A stretch of DNA of 64,000 nucleotides, from contig NZ_CP124747.1 of assembly GCF_041860085.1 (NCBI RefSeq), positions 1,798,001-1,862,000 of the forward strand, written 5' to 3'. This document shows positions 34,606 to 43,860 of the stretch, piece after piece (position 1 is the stretch's first letter; each line of letters opens with the position of its first letter). The stretch comes from Schlesneria sp. DSM 10557. GTDB taxonomy: Bacteria; Planctomycetota; Planctomycetia; Planctomycetales; Planctomycetaceae. The notes under the pieces are model-generated. The model searched no databases and had not been told where the DNA came from. It worked only from the letters and a program-made list of their open reading frames with translations. The position numbers and the translations under genes were made by a program.

Positions 34606-37068
34606 CTACCGAACCATTTCACCGTCAGCAATCTGGATCAGGCGTCGTAACTGCTCTGCGGGGGTCTTCTTGTTCAGGGTGATTACTCTACCGTCAGCCA
34701 TTTGAGCAATGAAGCTATCGGTTGTCAGATCCCCGAGCGCAGCGATCGGGTTCTCAGGGTCAAAGTCGAGGCCCCCCGGCTTGGTCCAGATTTCCGCTTT
34801 ATCAGGACCTGCGAGAACGGCGAGAATGGTGTTGGAAGCCCCATCGGAAAAATCAGGGATAGGGGGGGCGGCATCGTCTGCAAATGGAGCTCCGGCACCG
34901 ACAAAGACATGCATGGCTGTTTTACCGGGTTCAGTGACATCTTTTGACTTGAACACCTCAGGCATTTTCTCGATCAGCAGCTTGTTGTGCTCACTATCCC
35001 AGGCTTCGCCCAGGTTGAACTGGTCGTAGAGTTCCTTCTGACCGATGTAGGGCAGCAGAGCCACGCGCCAGCTAAGGCCCTTCGGTTTGCCGGGCAGCAC
35101 GCGACTGGCCGACGGGAACGCGCCATGAACATCATGATACTGGTGAAAACCCAGACCGATCTCACGGATAGCGGTCATCTGGATCGCCATGCGCGCCGTC
35201 TTTTGTCCCGAAACCAAAGCGGGCTTCATGATCTCTGGCATCTGATCGAAATTCTTGGGAACTGGCACGCCGAAGTGAATTTTTTCGCCAAGCTGTTCCA
35301 GCGTCGTAGAGGCAACAAGCTGCTTCGTCAGCGCCATCATCTCGCGGTCTTCGTTACTCGCATTGGGAGCCAATGGCGCCTGTGCGATATTCATTTTTCC
35401 CTGGTTCAGGGCCATCGACGAAATGCCGAACAGGCTTGCCGCTTTTTCAGAACTCGTTGCCGTGATGTCCAGCGCCAGCATGGGATCTGCAGGATCACCC
35501 GTTCCCGAGAACTGCATCGCAATCGTCTTGACCTCCGACACCATGCCGAGCATCGGGTTAAACTGGGCGAGAAAGCCCAGAATCGACGCCTGGGATTCGA
35601 GATCGACAGCAGCACTGATGCTGGCAGCCAGATTCAGTTCCTTGACGAGTGGCGAGGTACTGCTCTTGCCCGCCTGTTTCGCCGAGATCATCTGTTTCAC
35701 AGCCTCAATCGGTGCCACGACGACCGTTTGAGTCGCGGGGAACCAGACGGCCGTCGATTGATTTCGCGAGTAACTCACCCCTTCAAAAGTCTCTTCCTTC
35801 GACTCACCGAGAACCGATTTCACCAGTTCCGCCTGGGGAACCTCTCGCGACAGTTCGATGATCGTTGTCGGTAGCGGGGGCGTCTTGGGCGAGTTGACCT
35901 TCCATTTGTTTAAATCAACGACCGCTCCGTCCCGGGGGTGGATAATTGCGGCAAGAGTTTTGTCATCGATACCTACAGGTAGTCGAAGCACTTGACCGTC
36001 TCCCATGGCGACCAGAAAACCTTCTTCGGGGTCTTCACCCAAAGAATCGCGCGGTGAAGCCAGGTCCACTTCCAATCCTCCGGGTTTCGTCCAGATCTCA
36101 GCCTTGTCAGGGGCCGACTGTATCGCCAGAACGGTATTCGACGTTCCATCCGTAATGAGAGAGAGATGGGTCCCGGAATCCCCATGGAAGGGCGTATTCT
36201 CGCCCGTGAAGACATGAAATGCCGTATGGCCTTCTTCTGTCACTCCCGGCGATTCAAAAATCGCGGGCATCAGAGCAATCAGAGTTTTGTTGTGGTCACT
36301 GTCCCACGGTTCGTCCAGATGGAATTCATTGTAAAGAGGGGCCTGCTCAAGGAACGGAAGAAGATGGACACGCCAGCTCAACCCCGTTTTACGTCCGTCT
36401 CCGTCCCCATTCGCGCGAGGAAACTTCCCGAATGTGTCGTGGTAATTGTGAAAGGCCAGCGCAATCTGCTTCATCGCGTTTTGGTACTGGTGGTCACCTT
36501 GCGGTGCCGGCGCGGCCAGATTTGCAACCGGGAGGCCGACCTGCTGTGCGATCCCCGTCACCAGCGATTGATCGATCGCGACGGTGACTCGTTCGAGGTC
36601 AGAGAACTTGAGCCCCAGCCGGCGCAGCAGATCGCTGGGAGTACCCGACTCAGTCTCAAATCCCAGCTCAATCAGCAATCGCCCCATTTTGGTCTCAAAG
36701 TACGCCTTGGGGTGAAGGACCGAAATGCCGACTAGATTGTCCGGAAGAAAGACGGCTTCAGTGAGCGGCTTTGGCGGCGTGCGAACAGGCGACTCCTGGG
36801 TTTGCGCTGTCGTCGCCGTAGACTCCCCGCCGGTCGGTTTCAATGAATTCGCGGTCTCAGACGCATCCTTCGCAGGGGTTTGACCGGGGGTCTCAGCCTT
36901 CGTTGCCACAGCGGGTTCGTTGTGATCGGATGGGGACGCCGCCGGCTTTATCGCTCGTTCGCCTGCCTGGTCGCTGTCCGTCACGGCAGCTTTTTTCTGC
37001 TCTCCGCAGCCTGCCATTAGACTGATCGACAGTAAGAGAAACGTCAAACTCGCGGGAACTTTGTACAT
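34606..37068 (-). CDS. Lipoprotein with two DUF1559 modules
   Basis: The ATG at 37068 starts a lipoprotein signal ending L-M-A-G-C, with Cys21 lipidated. After an Ala/Thr/Pro/Glu-rich linker comes a first DUF1559 module (A-L-A-F-H-N-Y-H-D-T-F-G-K-F-P, L-S-W-R-V-H-L-L-P-F-L-E-Q) and, about 400 residues later, a second (G-L-G-F-H-Q-Y-H-D-V-H-G-A-F-P, L-S-W-R-V-A-L-L-P-Y-I-G-Q). Each ends with an A-M-G-D-G or M-A-D-G block. The typical prepilin N-terminal leader is absent and is replaced by lipidation. It has about 820 residues and unknown function. The longer frame to 37137 precedes the signal and is not used. Confidence 0.88.
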   Translation of the reverse strand: MYKVPASLTFLLLSISLMAGCGEQKKAAVTDSDQAGERAIKPAASPSDHNEPAVATKAETPGQTPAKDASETANSLKPTGGESTATTAQTQESPVRTPPKPLTEAVFLPDNLVGISVLHPKAYFETKMGRLLIELGFETESGTPSDLLRRLGLKFSDLERVTVAIDQSLVTGIAQQVGLPVANLAAPAPQGDHQYQNAMKQIALAFHNYHDTFGKFPRANGDGDGRKTGLSWRVHLLPFLEQAPLYNEFHLDEPWDSDHNKTLIALMPAIFESPGVTEEGHTAFHVFTGENTPFHGDSGTHLSLITDGTSNTVLAIQSAPDKAEIWTKPGGLEVDLASPRDSLGEDPEEGFLVAMGDGQVLRLPVGIDDKTLAAIIHPRDGAVVDLNKWKVNSPKTPPLPTTIIELSREVPQAELVKSVLGESKEETFEGVSYSRNQSTAVWFPATQTVVVAPIEAVKQMISAKQAGKSSTSPLVKELNLAASISAAVDLESQASILGFLAQFNPMLGMVSEVKTIAMQFSGTGDPADPMLALDITATSSEKAASLFGISSMALNQGKMNIAQAPLAPNASNEDREMMALTKQLVASTTLEQLGEKIHFGVPVPKNFDQMPEIMKPALVSGQKTARMAIQMTAIREIGLGFHQYHDVHGAFPSASRVLPGKPKGLSWRVALLPYIGQKELYDQFNLGEAWDSEHNKLLIEKMPEVFKSKDVTEPGKTAMHVFVGAGAPFADDAAPPIPDFSDGASNTILAVLAGPDKAEIWTKPGGLDFDPENPIAALGDLTTDSFIAQMADGRVITLNKKTPAEQLRRLIQIADGEMVR

Positions 37069-37571
37069 GACACGCCTGCTATCGGGGAGAAGTAAGCATT
37101 TCGAAGTGAGGAGCACAGTTCGCGACAACTGTCGCACGTCATAAACTAAAGCACAATGATGCCCCTCAACATCAACGCCAGACTAAGAGACACAACGTCT
37201 GATTTCAAGGACATTGATGACAGACCGCCTGACATTCACCCGTGGCGGCACCAGTCGGAACAACGCCACGTGGCCAAGGCTCACTCCAGTTTGAGTCCAA
37301 AACGAACTCAACCTGAATCAGGGCCTGTGTTCCTGCCGCGCCGGGTGCGCAAGCGACGTGAGCAACGACTCAAGACCGGAAGAAGACCAAGGCCTGCTAC
37401 AGTTGTTTCCCACTCCGTTTTTCGCAATGGTGTTTCAGCAGCAGCAAGCCTCGCGTGGTGACGCGCCTACTCGATCTGAACCATCGCTCGGGCCTTGTTA
37501 ACGCCAATCCGACTTGCCGTACTGTCGGGACTTCATAGAAGTGAACTGACCATCCAGGGGAGAGCCAATCG
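37069..37571. other. 503-base intergenic region between divergent genes
   Basis: It should contain promoters for the DUF1559 lipoprotein (leftward) and the amidohydrolase (rightward). Short open frames (37156-37461 and others) have no support. No strong palindrome was noticed. Confidence 0.4.
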
Positions 37572-38534
37572 ATGCAGATCAATCGCCGCGATTTTATGAC
37601 CTCCAGTTTGATCGCCGCTGCGGGACTGACTAACACCCTGGGCACGATCGCAAGCGTGGCCAACGAAAAAGGCGACAAGTTTCCTATCATTGATGCGCAT
37701 ACGCACTTTTATGACCCCTCACGTCCTGAGGGTATTCCCTGGCCATCAAAAGAAGATTCCGCACTTTACCGCACAGTGCTCCCCCCGGAGTTTCGTCGAG
37801 CCACCGCCCCTTATGGAGTTACCGGCACGGTCATCATCGAAGCCAGTCCGTGGGTTGAGGACAACCAATGGCTGCTCGATCTGGCGGATGGGGACCCGTT
37901 CGTAGCAGGGATCGTTGGAAATCTGTCACCGGGTGAAGAATCGTTCGGAAAACTGCTGACCCGCTTCTCGAAGAATCCCCTTTATCGTGGTATCCGGATT
38001 GGCTCTGATCTCCTCGCCCACGGATTAGAGAAACCGTCGTTTCTCGCCGATCTCCGAAAGATGAACGACGCCGACCTGCAACTCGATGTGAATGGCGGAA
38101 TCGAGTCGCTGCCGCTGGTGGACCGATTGGCGAAGCTGCTTCCCGATTTCCGTATCGCCATTAATCATCTCGCCAACGTTCGTATCGACGGGAAGGAACC
38201 TCCCGCGGAATGGTCACGTGGGCTAAAGGATTGCGCTGCCCATCAGAATGTGTTCCTCAAAGTTTCAGCCCTGACGGAAGGAGCACGGACAGCAGAACAC
38301 CAGCCCCCCGTCGAAACAGAGTACTATCGCCCGATTCTGGAGACCGCCTGGAAGACGTTCGGTGAGGATCGTCTGATTTACGGCAGCGACTGGCCGGTGA
38401 GCGATCGGGCTGCTCCGTACAAAGTCGTGATCCAGATCGTGAGAGAATTCTTCCGCGATAAGGGGCAGACCGCTACCGAAAAGTTCTTCGCCAAAAATGC
38501 GACGGTCGCGTATGGATTACGGGCACGAACATAG
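37572..38534 (+). CDS. Tat-exported amidohydrolase-2 family protein
   Basis: The 320-residue protein begins N-R-R-D-F-M-T-S-S-L, a twin-arginine signal. The TIM-barrel metallo-hydrolase starts with I-I-D-A-H-T-H-F-Y-D-P (metal-binding His-x-His). It has I-N-H-L-A-N in the middle and ends with L-I-Y-G-S-D-W-P, whose Asp is the usual catalytic residue. These features fit the amidohydrolase-2 subfamily, which includes lactonases and decarboxylases acting on sugar lactones or aromatic acids. Substrate cannot be set. It is transcribed alone and converges on lnt. Confidence 0.88.
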   Translation: MQINRRDFMTSSLIAAAGLTNTLGTIASVANEKGDKFPIIDAHTHFYDPSRPEGIPWPSKEDSALYRTVLPPEFRRATAPYGVTGTVIIEASPWVEDNQWLLDLADGDPFVAGIVGNLSPGEESFGKLLTRFSKNPLYRGIRIGSDLLAHGLEKPSFLADLRKMNDADLQLDVNGGIESLPLVDRLAKLLPDFRIAINHLANVRIDGKEPPAEWSRGLKDCAAHQNVFLKVSALTEGARTAEHQPPVETEYYRPILETAWKTFGEDRLIYGSDWPVSDRAAPYKVVIQIVREFFRDKGQTATEKFFAKNATVAYGLRART

Positions 38535-38667
38535 CTGGGGCCTTAAGCGTTTTCCCGGGCAAATGCGACCGACGGAATGCGAATGCGCAGGGAGAGCGTC
38601 CTTAGAGTGGGTTCAGGTCGCCATCCCGACCTGATGACTCCCTCTTCCCGCCTCGAAAAACGTGGGA

Positions 38668-40521
38668 TTAGGCCAGAGACGGCGTCGATTCCCTAACTTT
38701 TCGAGTCGGAACAAAGCCGAACAGACCGAAGCCCAGTGCCGCAGCGGCACACAGCGCGGCGAACCAGTCACCGTACTGCACATACAGACTGCGGCGAGCA
38801 TCCAAAGGAACCGTCTGGATGACCGCGGCGTTCAGGTTCTTGTGCCAGGCCCCTGTCTTGGGATCGCGCAGTGTGGTCCGGGGAGGGGCGTCACCGTTCT
38901 TGCGTGCGTCACCATCAATGAACACGTCCGGTTCGCGAATCGCTCCGTCCCCATCAATCACCGCAGAAATCCCGGTATTCACAGCGCGCACCACCGGAGT
39001 GCGACACTCAACGGCGCGAAACGCCGCAGTAATCAAGTGCTGATCCAACTCACTGGAACCATGGAACCATCCGTCATTCGTCATGTTGACCAGAACATCG
39101 ACCGGCTGCCCCCGTTCAAAATCAGAACCCGATGCGACGATCGTTCGCACCAGGTGCGGCACGGTGTCCTCGAAGCAGATCACCGGTGCCATTCGCCAGC
39201 CCAGATATTCAAAGATCGCGGCCGATTTTCCCGCCGACAATCCGTGCGATTCATTATAGGGCGAGAACGCTTTCAGGAACGGAAGCACGTTCACGAGTGG
39301 GATATACTCACCGAACGGGACAAGGTGAATCTTGTCATAACGTCCGGCGATGCCGACGTCAGGACGGACAAAGACGGCCGAGTTATGCTGCGAGACGATT
39401 CCCGGCTTGGCTTCGGCGGAGTGGATCCCGAAAATCAACGCGGCACCCGAGCGCTGACTCTCTTCCGTCAGAACAGAGCGGACCGTGGTATCACGCCACA
39501 TCGCGGGATTCACTGTCGGAACCAGTTCCCGCAGTTGGTCATTCGACAGTTCTTCTGCGGGCGTCATTAAGGGCCAGGGAAACATCGCTTCCGGCCAGAC
39601 AATCACCTGTGCCTGCTCACGGACAGCGCGGGCATTCAGTCGAAGATGCGTAAGATAGATGTCATCCTGCGACGCTGGTTCTTCTCGCAGCGACGCCACA
39701 AAATTCCCTTGAATCAACGCCATGCGTGGACCGGGCTGAAAGTCGGCCTGCCCCCTTCGAACGTACCCGTAGACCAGAACGGAGGCAAACACACTGAAGG
39801 TCGCCGTGACTTGGACCAGATCAGACAGCGTCAATCCGGAAGCGGTTACTGGTCCGGTTGACGGCAGAACCAGATTGAGGCGAATCAACCAGCGATGGGG
39901 CACCATCAATGCCAGCGCCGCCGAAGTCATGACGATCAAAAAGCTGACACCGTACGCCCCCACAATGTCACTCACCTGAATCAGTTCCAGCCAGCGGTAC
40001 TGCGAGTGCCCGAGGAAGTACCACGCGAATCCGGTCATCAGATGAGCTCTGAGATATTCCAGGCCGGTCCAGACAGCCGGACCAACCAGGGCGAGCGGCA
40101 ACGCACATCGGTGCACGGCGACGCGTGAGATCAGTACAAATGCGACGGCATAAAATGCGAGGTAGATCGAAAGGGCAATCCACGCGATGTACATCGTGGG
40201 ATCACCCAGCCGCATCCACTGCAAAGTTGCCAGTTGACTGATCAGGCTTCCGACATAGATTGAAGGATACATCCATCCCGTCCGATCCGGGATCCTGACG
40301 AGGAGCAGCAGCGGAATCGTGGCGAACCACGCCAGCGGACTGGCATCAACAGGAGTGAAGCAAAGCCATAGCAGCAGTCCCGACAGGCACGACATCCCCA
40401 GGGCACCGACCAGGCCGACCCGCGATTTCGCCTGCTTCCGGACCGACCGGGCCGAAGCGATGATCTGGCGTACCGATCGATCGGAATCGTTCCTGGTTTC
40501 TCTCATTGTGACCGTCGCCAT
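38668..40521 (-). CDS. lnt: Apolipoprotein N-acyltransferase
   Basis: Lnt adds the third acyl chain to the N-terminal cysteine of lipoproteins at the periplasmic face of the inner membrane. The 617-residue protein has a basic N-terminal extension, about six membrane segments, then the carbon-nitrogen hydrolase domain. Its catalytic triad is visible: Glu in V-I-V-W-P-E-A, Lys in Y-D-K-I-H-L-V-P-F-G-E-Y, and Cys in P-V-I-C-F-E. A final hydrophobic segment closes the chain. The start ATG follows GGAGGG. Lipoproteins encoded in this window (22126 and 37068) would be its substrates. Confidence 0.92.
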   Translation of the reverse strand: MATVTMRETRNDSDRSVRQIIASARSVRKQAKSRVGLVGALGMSCLSGLLLWLCFTPVDASPLAWFATIPLLLLVRIPDRTGWMYPSIYVGSLISQLATLQWMRLGDPTMYIAWIALSIYLAFYAVAFVLISRVAVHRCALPLALVGPAVWTGLEYLRAHLMTGFAWYFLGHSQYRWLELIQVSDIVGAYGVSFLIVMTSAALALMVPHRWLIRLNLVLPSTGPVTASGLTLSDLVQVTATFSVFASVLVYGYVRRGQADFQPGPRMALIQGNFVASLREEPASQDDIYLTHLRLNARAVREQAQVIVWPEAMFPWPLMTPAEELSNDQLRELVPTVNPAMWRDTTVRSVLTEESQRSGAALIFGIHSAEAKPGIVSQHNSAVFVRPDVGIAGRYDKIHLVPFGEYIPLVNVLPFLKAFSPYNESHGLSAGKSAAIFEYLGWRMAPVICFEDTVPHLVRTIVASGSDFERGQPVDVLVNMTNDGWFHGSSELDQHLITAAFRAVECRTPVVRAVNTGISAVIDGDGAIREPDVFIDGDARKNGDAPPRTTLRDPKTGAWHKNLNAAVIQTVPLDARRSLYVQYGDWFAALCAAAALGFGLFGFVPTRKVRESTPSLA

Positions 40522-40787
40522 CTCCGATTCCCTCCGTGGACTATTGGATGGGGTTAAGTTAATCCAATGCTGGAAATCAGGGAAGCCGATGTTTTCGAGC
40601 CGGTCCTTTTCGAGTTCAATGCACCGGTAAAGACTCCGCCACCTCGCATTCCGGACATCGTCACTGGCCTTACTTCAGTGTACCTGTGTTCAGGTTGCAA
40701 CCTTTGGCAAGCGAATGATTTATCACATTCCACGCACAGCGTTTTCCAGGACCGCCAGCACAGGGAAACCCCCGCTGAGGATCAACA

Positions 40788-41744
40788 ATGTTCAGCCTTC
40801 CCATCAGCGATGCCGAGGTCGTGGCCACCCGCCCGACAAAGAATCGTCTCGACCCCTGGAAACCCTATTTGACCCTGATTGAGCCGGAACGATCGTCACA
40901 GGGTCGGATCGAAGATGTTCTGACGATCTTCCTCACCAACCGGGAGTGTCCGTTCCGCTGCACCATGTGCGATCTGTGGAAGAATACTCTGGACGAACGA
41001 GTCCCCCTGGGAGCGATTCCCGCACAAATTCGACACGCGTGTACTCCGCAGTCTGCTGCGAAGCATGTCAAACTGTACAACGCGGGAAGCTTCTTCGATC
41101 CCCAGGCGATTCCGCGGGAAGACCACGCCGAAATCGCCTCGCTCGTGTGCAGCTTCGAAACGGTCATCCTGGAAAACCATCCTCGACTGATCAATCACCG
41201 CTGCCTCGAGTTTCACGACCAGGTCCAGACCGGGTTGGAAATTGCACTGGGACTGGAAACCGTTCACCCCGCAGCACTGGCATCCCTTAATAAGCGGATG
41301 ACCGTGGAGGACTTCGACGACGCGGCACAGTTTCTTGTAAAGAACGGAATCGCCGTCAGAGCCTTCGTCCTGCTGAAGCCACCGGGCATGGACGAAGAGC
41401 AGGGGATGGAATGGGCTCTCCGTTCGGTCCAACATGCGGTCGAACAGGGTGCCAGGTGTGTCAGCATTATTCCAACACGGGGGGGAAATGGGATGATGGA
41501 GCGGCTTCAGGCCACAGGCGACTACTCTCCCCCTGTCATCCACAGCATGGAACGAACGCTGGAACGGGGTCTCGACTATGCGAGCCGGCAAAGTGTAAAG
41601 CCTCGGATTTTCATGGACACCTGGGACAGTGCCCGTTTCTTCGAATGTCCTGAATGTGGGCCGGCCCGAGCCAAACGGATTTGTGAGATGAACCTGACGC
41701 AGCAAATCCCGCCCACCGTCACTTGTGCCAAGTGCCATTCCTGA
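40788..41744 (+). CDS. Radical SAM protein of unknown function
   Basis: The 318-residue protein has the 4Fe-4S motif C-P-F-R-C-T-M-C (C-x3-C-x2-C) near residues 45-52 in an Elp3/RaSEA-like context (F-L-T-N-R-E before it, D-L-W-K-N after it). K-L-Y-N-A-G-S-F-F-D and G-L-E-T-V-H-P resemble the SAM-binding and E-x-x strands of the Elp3/MiaB-like branch. The C-terminus has two further Cys pairs (C-P-E-C-G and C-A-K-C) that could form a zinc ribbon or hold a second cluster. No partner gene lies next to it. tRNA or nucleotide modification is possible but is only inference from the family branch. Confidence 0.85.
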   Translation: MFSLPISDAEVVATRPTKNRLDPWKPYLTLIEPERSSQGRIEDVLTIFLTNRECPFRCTMCDLWKNTLDERVPLGAIPAQIRHACTPQSAAKHVKLYNAGSFFDPQAIPREDHAEIASLVCSFETVILENHPRLINHRCLEFHDQVQTGLEIALGLETVHPAALASLNKRMTVEDFDDAAQFLVKNGIAVRAFVLLKPPGMDEEQGMEWALRSVQHAVEQGARCVSIIPTRGGNGMMERLQATGDYSPPVIHSMERTLERGLDYASRQSVKPRIFMDTWDSARFFECPECGPARAKRICEMNLTQQIPPTVTCAKCHS

Positions 41745-42134
41745 GCGGGAAGATTTTCAACGACGCTCGCAATCAGGCCATAAGTGAGTGATCATCGACA
41801 TCAGAGCCTCTTCGAGGCCGGGCTTCAGTTACTGGAGATGGACCCACGCACGCGGAAACTTGCGCATCCCAGTCTCAACTCGGGGGACGGATGCACAGGA
41901 AATGCAATAACCGTTCGCAGGTGGGGAACTGACGCATTCTCAAAGTGGTCCGCGACGACTTCGGGCAAAGTTGAGGGGCCGAAGTCGCCAGAAGCTGGTG
42001 AGAAAGAGTCCGTTCCCTGTGTCGCCTGCGAACGGCTACTATCGGGAAACCGCAGAACATATTCAGCGGAAAGTTCCTCTCCCTCCTGCTCCCGAACAAT
42101 GTCAGGTCGAGGAGAGAGAGGGGGGAGGAAGAGA
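41745..42134. other. Intergenic region between convergent genes
   Basis: With the terminator-like hairpin next to it this is a 433-base gap. Open frames on both strands (41784-42218 plus, 41825-42169 minus) have biased, repetitive Arg/Ser content, no starts with ribosome sites and no domains. I call none. Confidence 0.4.
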
Positions 42135-42153
42135 AAGAACTCCAGGAGTTCTT
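42135..42153 (-). terminator. Possible terminator after the PEP-CTERM gene
   Basis: AAGAACTC and GAGTTCTT form a perfect 8-bp stem with a 3-base loop. On the minus strand TCTCTTCCT follows. It is weak in GC and in its T-tract. Confidence 0.4.
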
Positions 42154-42177
42154 CCCTGCGATTGTGCAAGATCTGGA

Positions 42178-43173
42178 TCAGACCGCGTTCTTTCGACGAC
42201 GGTAGGAATAGACACTGAACATGACGGAAGCGATCGAACCAAGGGCCAGCGTACTTGGCTCAGGAACCGGAGAAGGATTCAGCGGTCCGTTACCTGCATA
42301 GAGTGGATAGTGAACCTCACCACCCGCCTTCAGAGAGTTCGCCCAGATCGACCCATCCATCGAAGGACCTGTCTTCACGTCAGCAAAAGGGGCCAGAATT
42401 GCACCGTGCATATTAGCTCCTGCGTTGAGCTTGGTTGTATCGGTAAAGTTCCAGATCAGGTGCGACGTCAAATAGGAATTGTTCTGAAAGCCGTTGAAGT
42501 GAATACTGCTACCGATATCAATATCTCCGGCCCCGGTGACGTTAATCACCAGCGATGAGATGGACGCCAGCGGGACGTTGAAGTTAATACCAAAATTCGC
42601 ATTCATTGCGGTCAAGGCACTGCCTGCAATGGATGCAATCGCGTACCCATCGGAGTCAACATAGTTGATCTGAAAGACGTTGGAGGCATTCAGTGTGTTC
42701 TGGGCGAACAGCGAGTTATCAGCATACATCTGAGCGAAACCGGACGAGACCGATTTGATCTCTTGAATGGCAGAAGCCAGCGTCGAAACCTCGGAACTAC
42801 TCAGATTAATCTGGCTGCCGCGAACACCATTTGAGTCGGAATTGTAGTTCACATTCGCGTTGCGGGTACCGCCGATGGCCAGGCTGCCGCCACTGTTGAT
42901 ATTCAGGTTCTGACCGTTCAGATTCCCCAGAACAGTCACCAGTGGAGCTCCCCCCTGCGGCGGGGCATTATTTCCGACCGTGGCGAGGTTGGCGTTACCA
43001 CCGATCAAAGAAGGCCCCTCAATGTCATTCTGGGTATTAACGTCCTTCACGGTAATAACGTTATACTGATGGATAACGCCAGCCGAAACGATCAGATTAC
43101 TAAATCCGACCATCACTCCACCGATGAGTGCGGGCAGTTTCTTACTAAAACGTCGCAATCCACAAAATTCCAT
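42178..43173 (-). CDS. Choice-of-anchor A family protein with PEP-CTERM anchor
   Basis: The 331-residue exported protein has an N-terminal signal-like stretch (L-P-A-L-I-G-G-V-M-V-G-F then S-A-G). A beta-rich, Asn/Gly/Ser-rich domain follows with N-V-I-T-V-K-D-V, G-S-L-A-I-G-G and H-L-I-W-N-F-T-D-T-T, and then G-A-I-L-A-P-F-A-D-V, all typical of the choice-of-anchor A domain. The C-terminus has the sorting signal V-P-E-P-S-T followed by a hydrophobic segment and Y-R-R-R-K, so exosortase processing and surface anchoring are expected. No exosortase gene is in the window. It may be an adhesin or matrix protein. AAGGATT precedes the ATG. Confidence 0.92.
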   Translation of the reverse strand: MEFCGLRRFSKKLPALIGGVMVGFSNLIVSAGVIHQYNVITVKDVNTQNDIEGPSLIGGNANLATVGNNAPPQGGAPLVTVLGNLNGQNLNINSGGSLAIGGTRNANVNYNSDSNGVRGSQINLSSSEVSTLASAIQEIKSVSSGFAQMYADNSLFAQNTLNASNVFQINYVDSDGYAIASIAGSALTAMNANFGINFNVPLASISSLVINVTGAGDIDIGSSIHFNGFQNNSYLTSHLIWNFTDTTKLNAGANMHGAILAPFADVKTGPSMDGSIWANSLKAGGEVHYPLYAGNGPLNPSPVPEPSTLALGSIASVMFSVYSYRRRKNAV

Positions 43174-43860
43174 TGAGCCGAATCCTTACAGTCCAAAACG
43201 AAATGGGAGTCACCTAGACAGCCTGTGGCGACAGCGAAAAACCGGAGTTATTGGCGGGTAAATAGGCCAATGGCTGCGGATAAGGCATCTCGGCAAAGAA
43301 TGCCGAGCGCGCACTTGCCCGTGATCTGAATCGTGGCCCGCCCCTCCAACAGGGGGCGATGCCGAGGCCTCAATTTTCGAGCGAGGTTACTACCCAACGG
43401 GAAAATTCCCGCCGCAGCAGATTACGGTCGCTCGCCACAGCTGAGACAAACTGTTCTAGGCACGTAGCTGGAAAGTTCCAGTCGATTTCTTCAGACAATT
43501 TTGTGAAATCGAATATCCGACGCGCACGAGTTGCGGGGACTTCACCGCACGGACGATCTGCGAACCGACGTGCCGTCTAAATCTTTTGTGCAAGCGAGTT
43601 TCTGGTGCGTCGACGAGAACTCGTTAAGATGGCACCCCCTGCATTCCCGGGGGCGTTTCGCGTCGTGAATTGCGATACGTGGATGGTCAATGGTTCAGCA
43701 GCAATCGAGGAGGACGAGCCCTTTTTCACCCCTGAAGCGCAACAAGGGAGAACTGCAACCGCGCCAGGCCCGAGCGTTCCGATCTGGGAAAGTCATCTTT
43801 CGATTGCCCGTTTGCCATCGCCTTCATATGGGATCTTGAACACTTCTGACGGAGCCACTG
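43174..43860. other. 687-base intergenic region between divergent genes
   Basis: It should hold the promoters of the PEP-CTERM gene and the lactonase gene. I searched the leftward side for a sigma-54 GG-N10-GC pattern and found none. A plus-strand frame at 43605-43982 runs into the lactonase gene in another frame and is rejected. Confidence 0.4.

Noticed and set aside
38613..38634. TCAGGTCG/CGACCTGA hairpin between amidohydrolase and lnt
   Set aside because: The 8-bp stem lacks a T-tract on either strand; too weak to call a terminator.
40896..41738. 280-codon open frame on the minus strand
   Set aside because: It is antisense to the radical SAM gene with its clear C-x3-C-x2-C motif.
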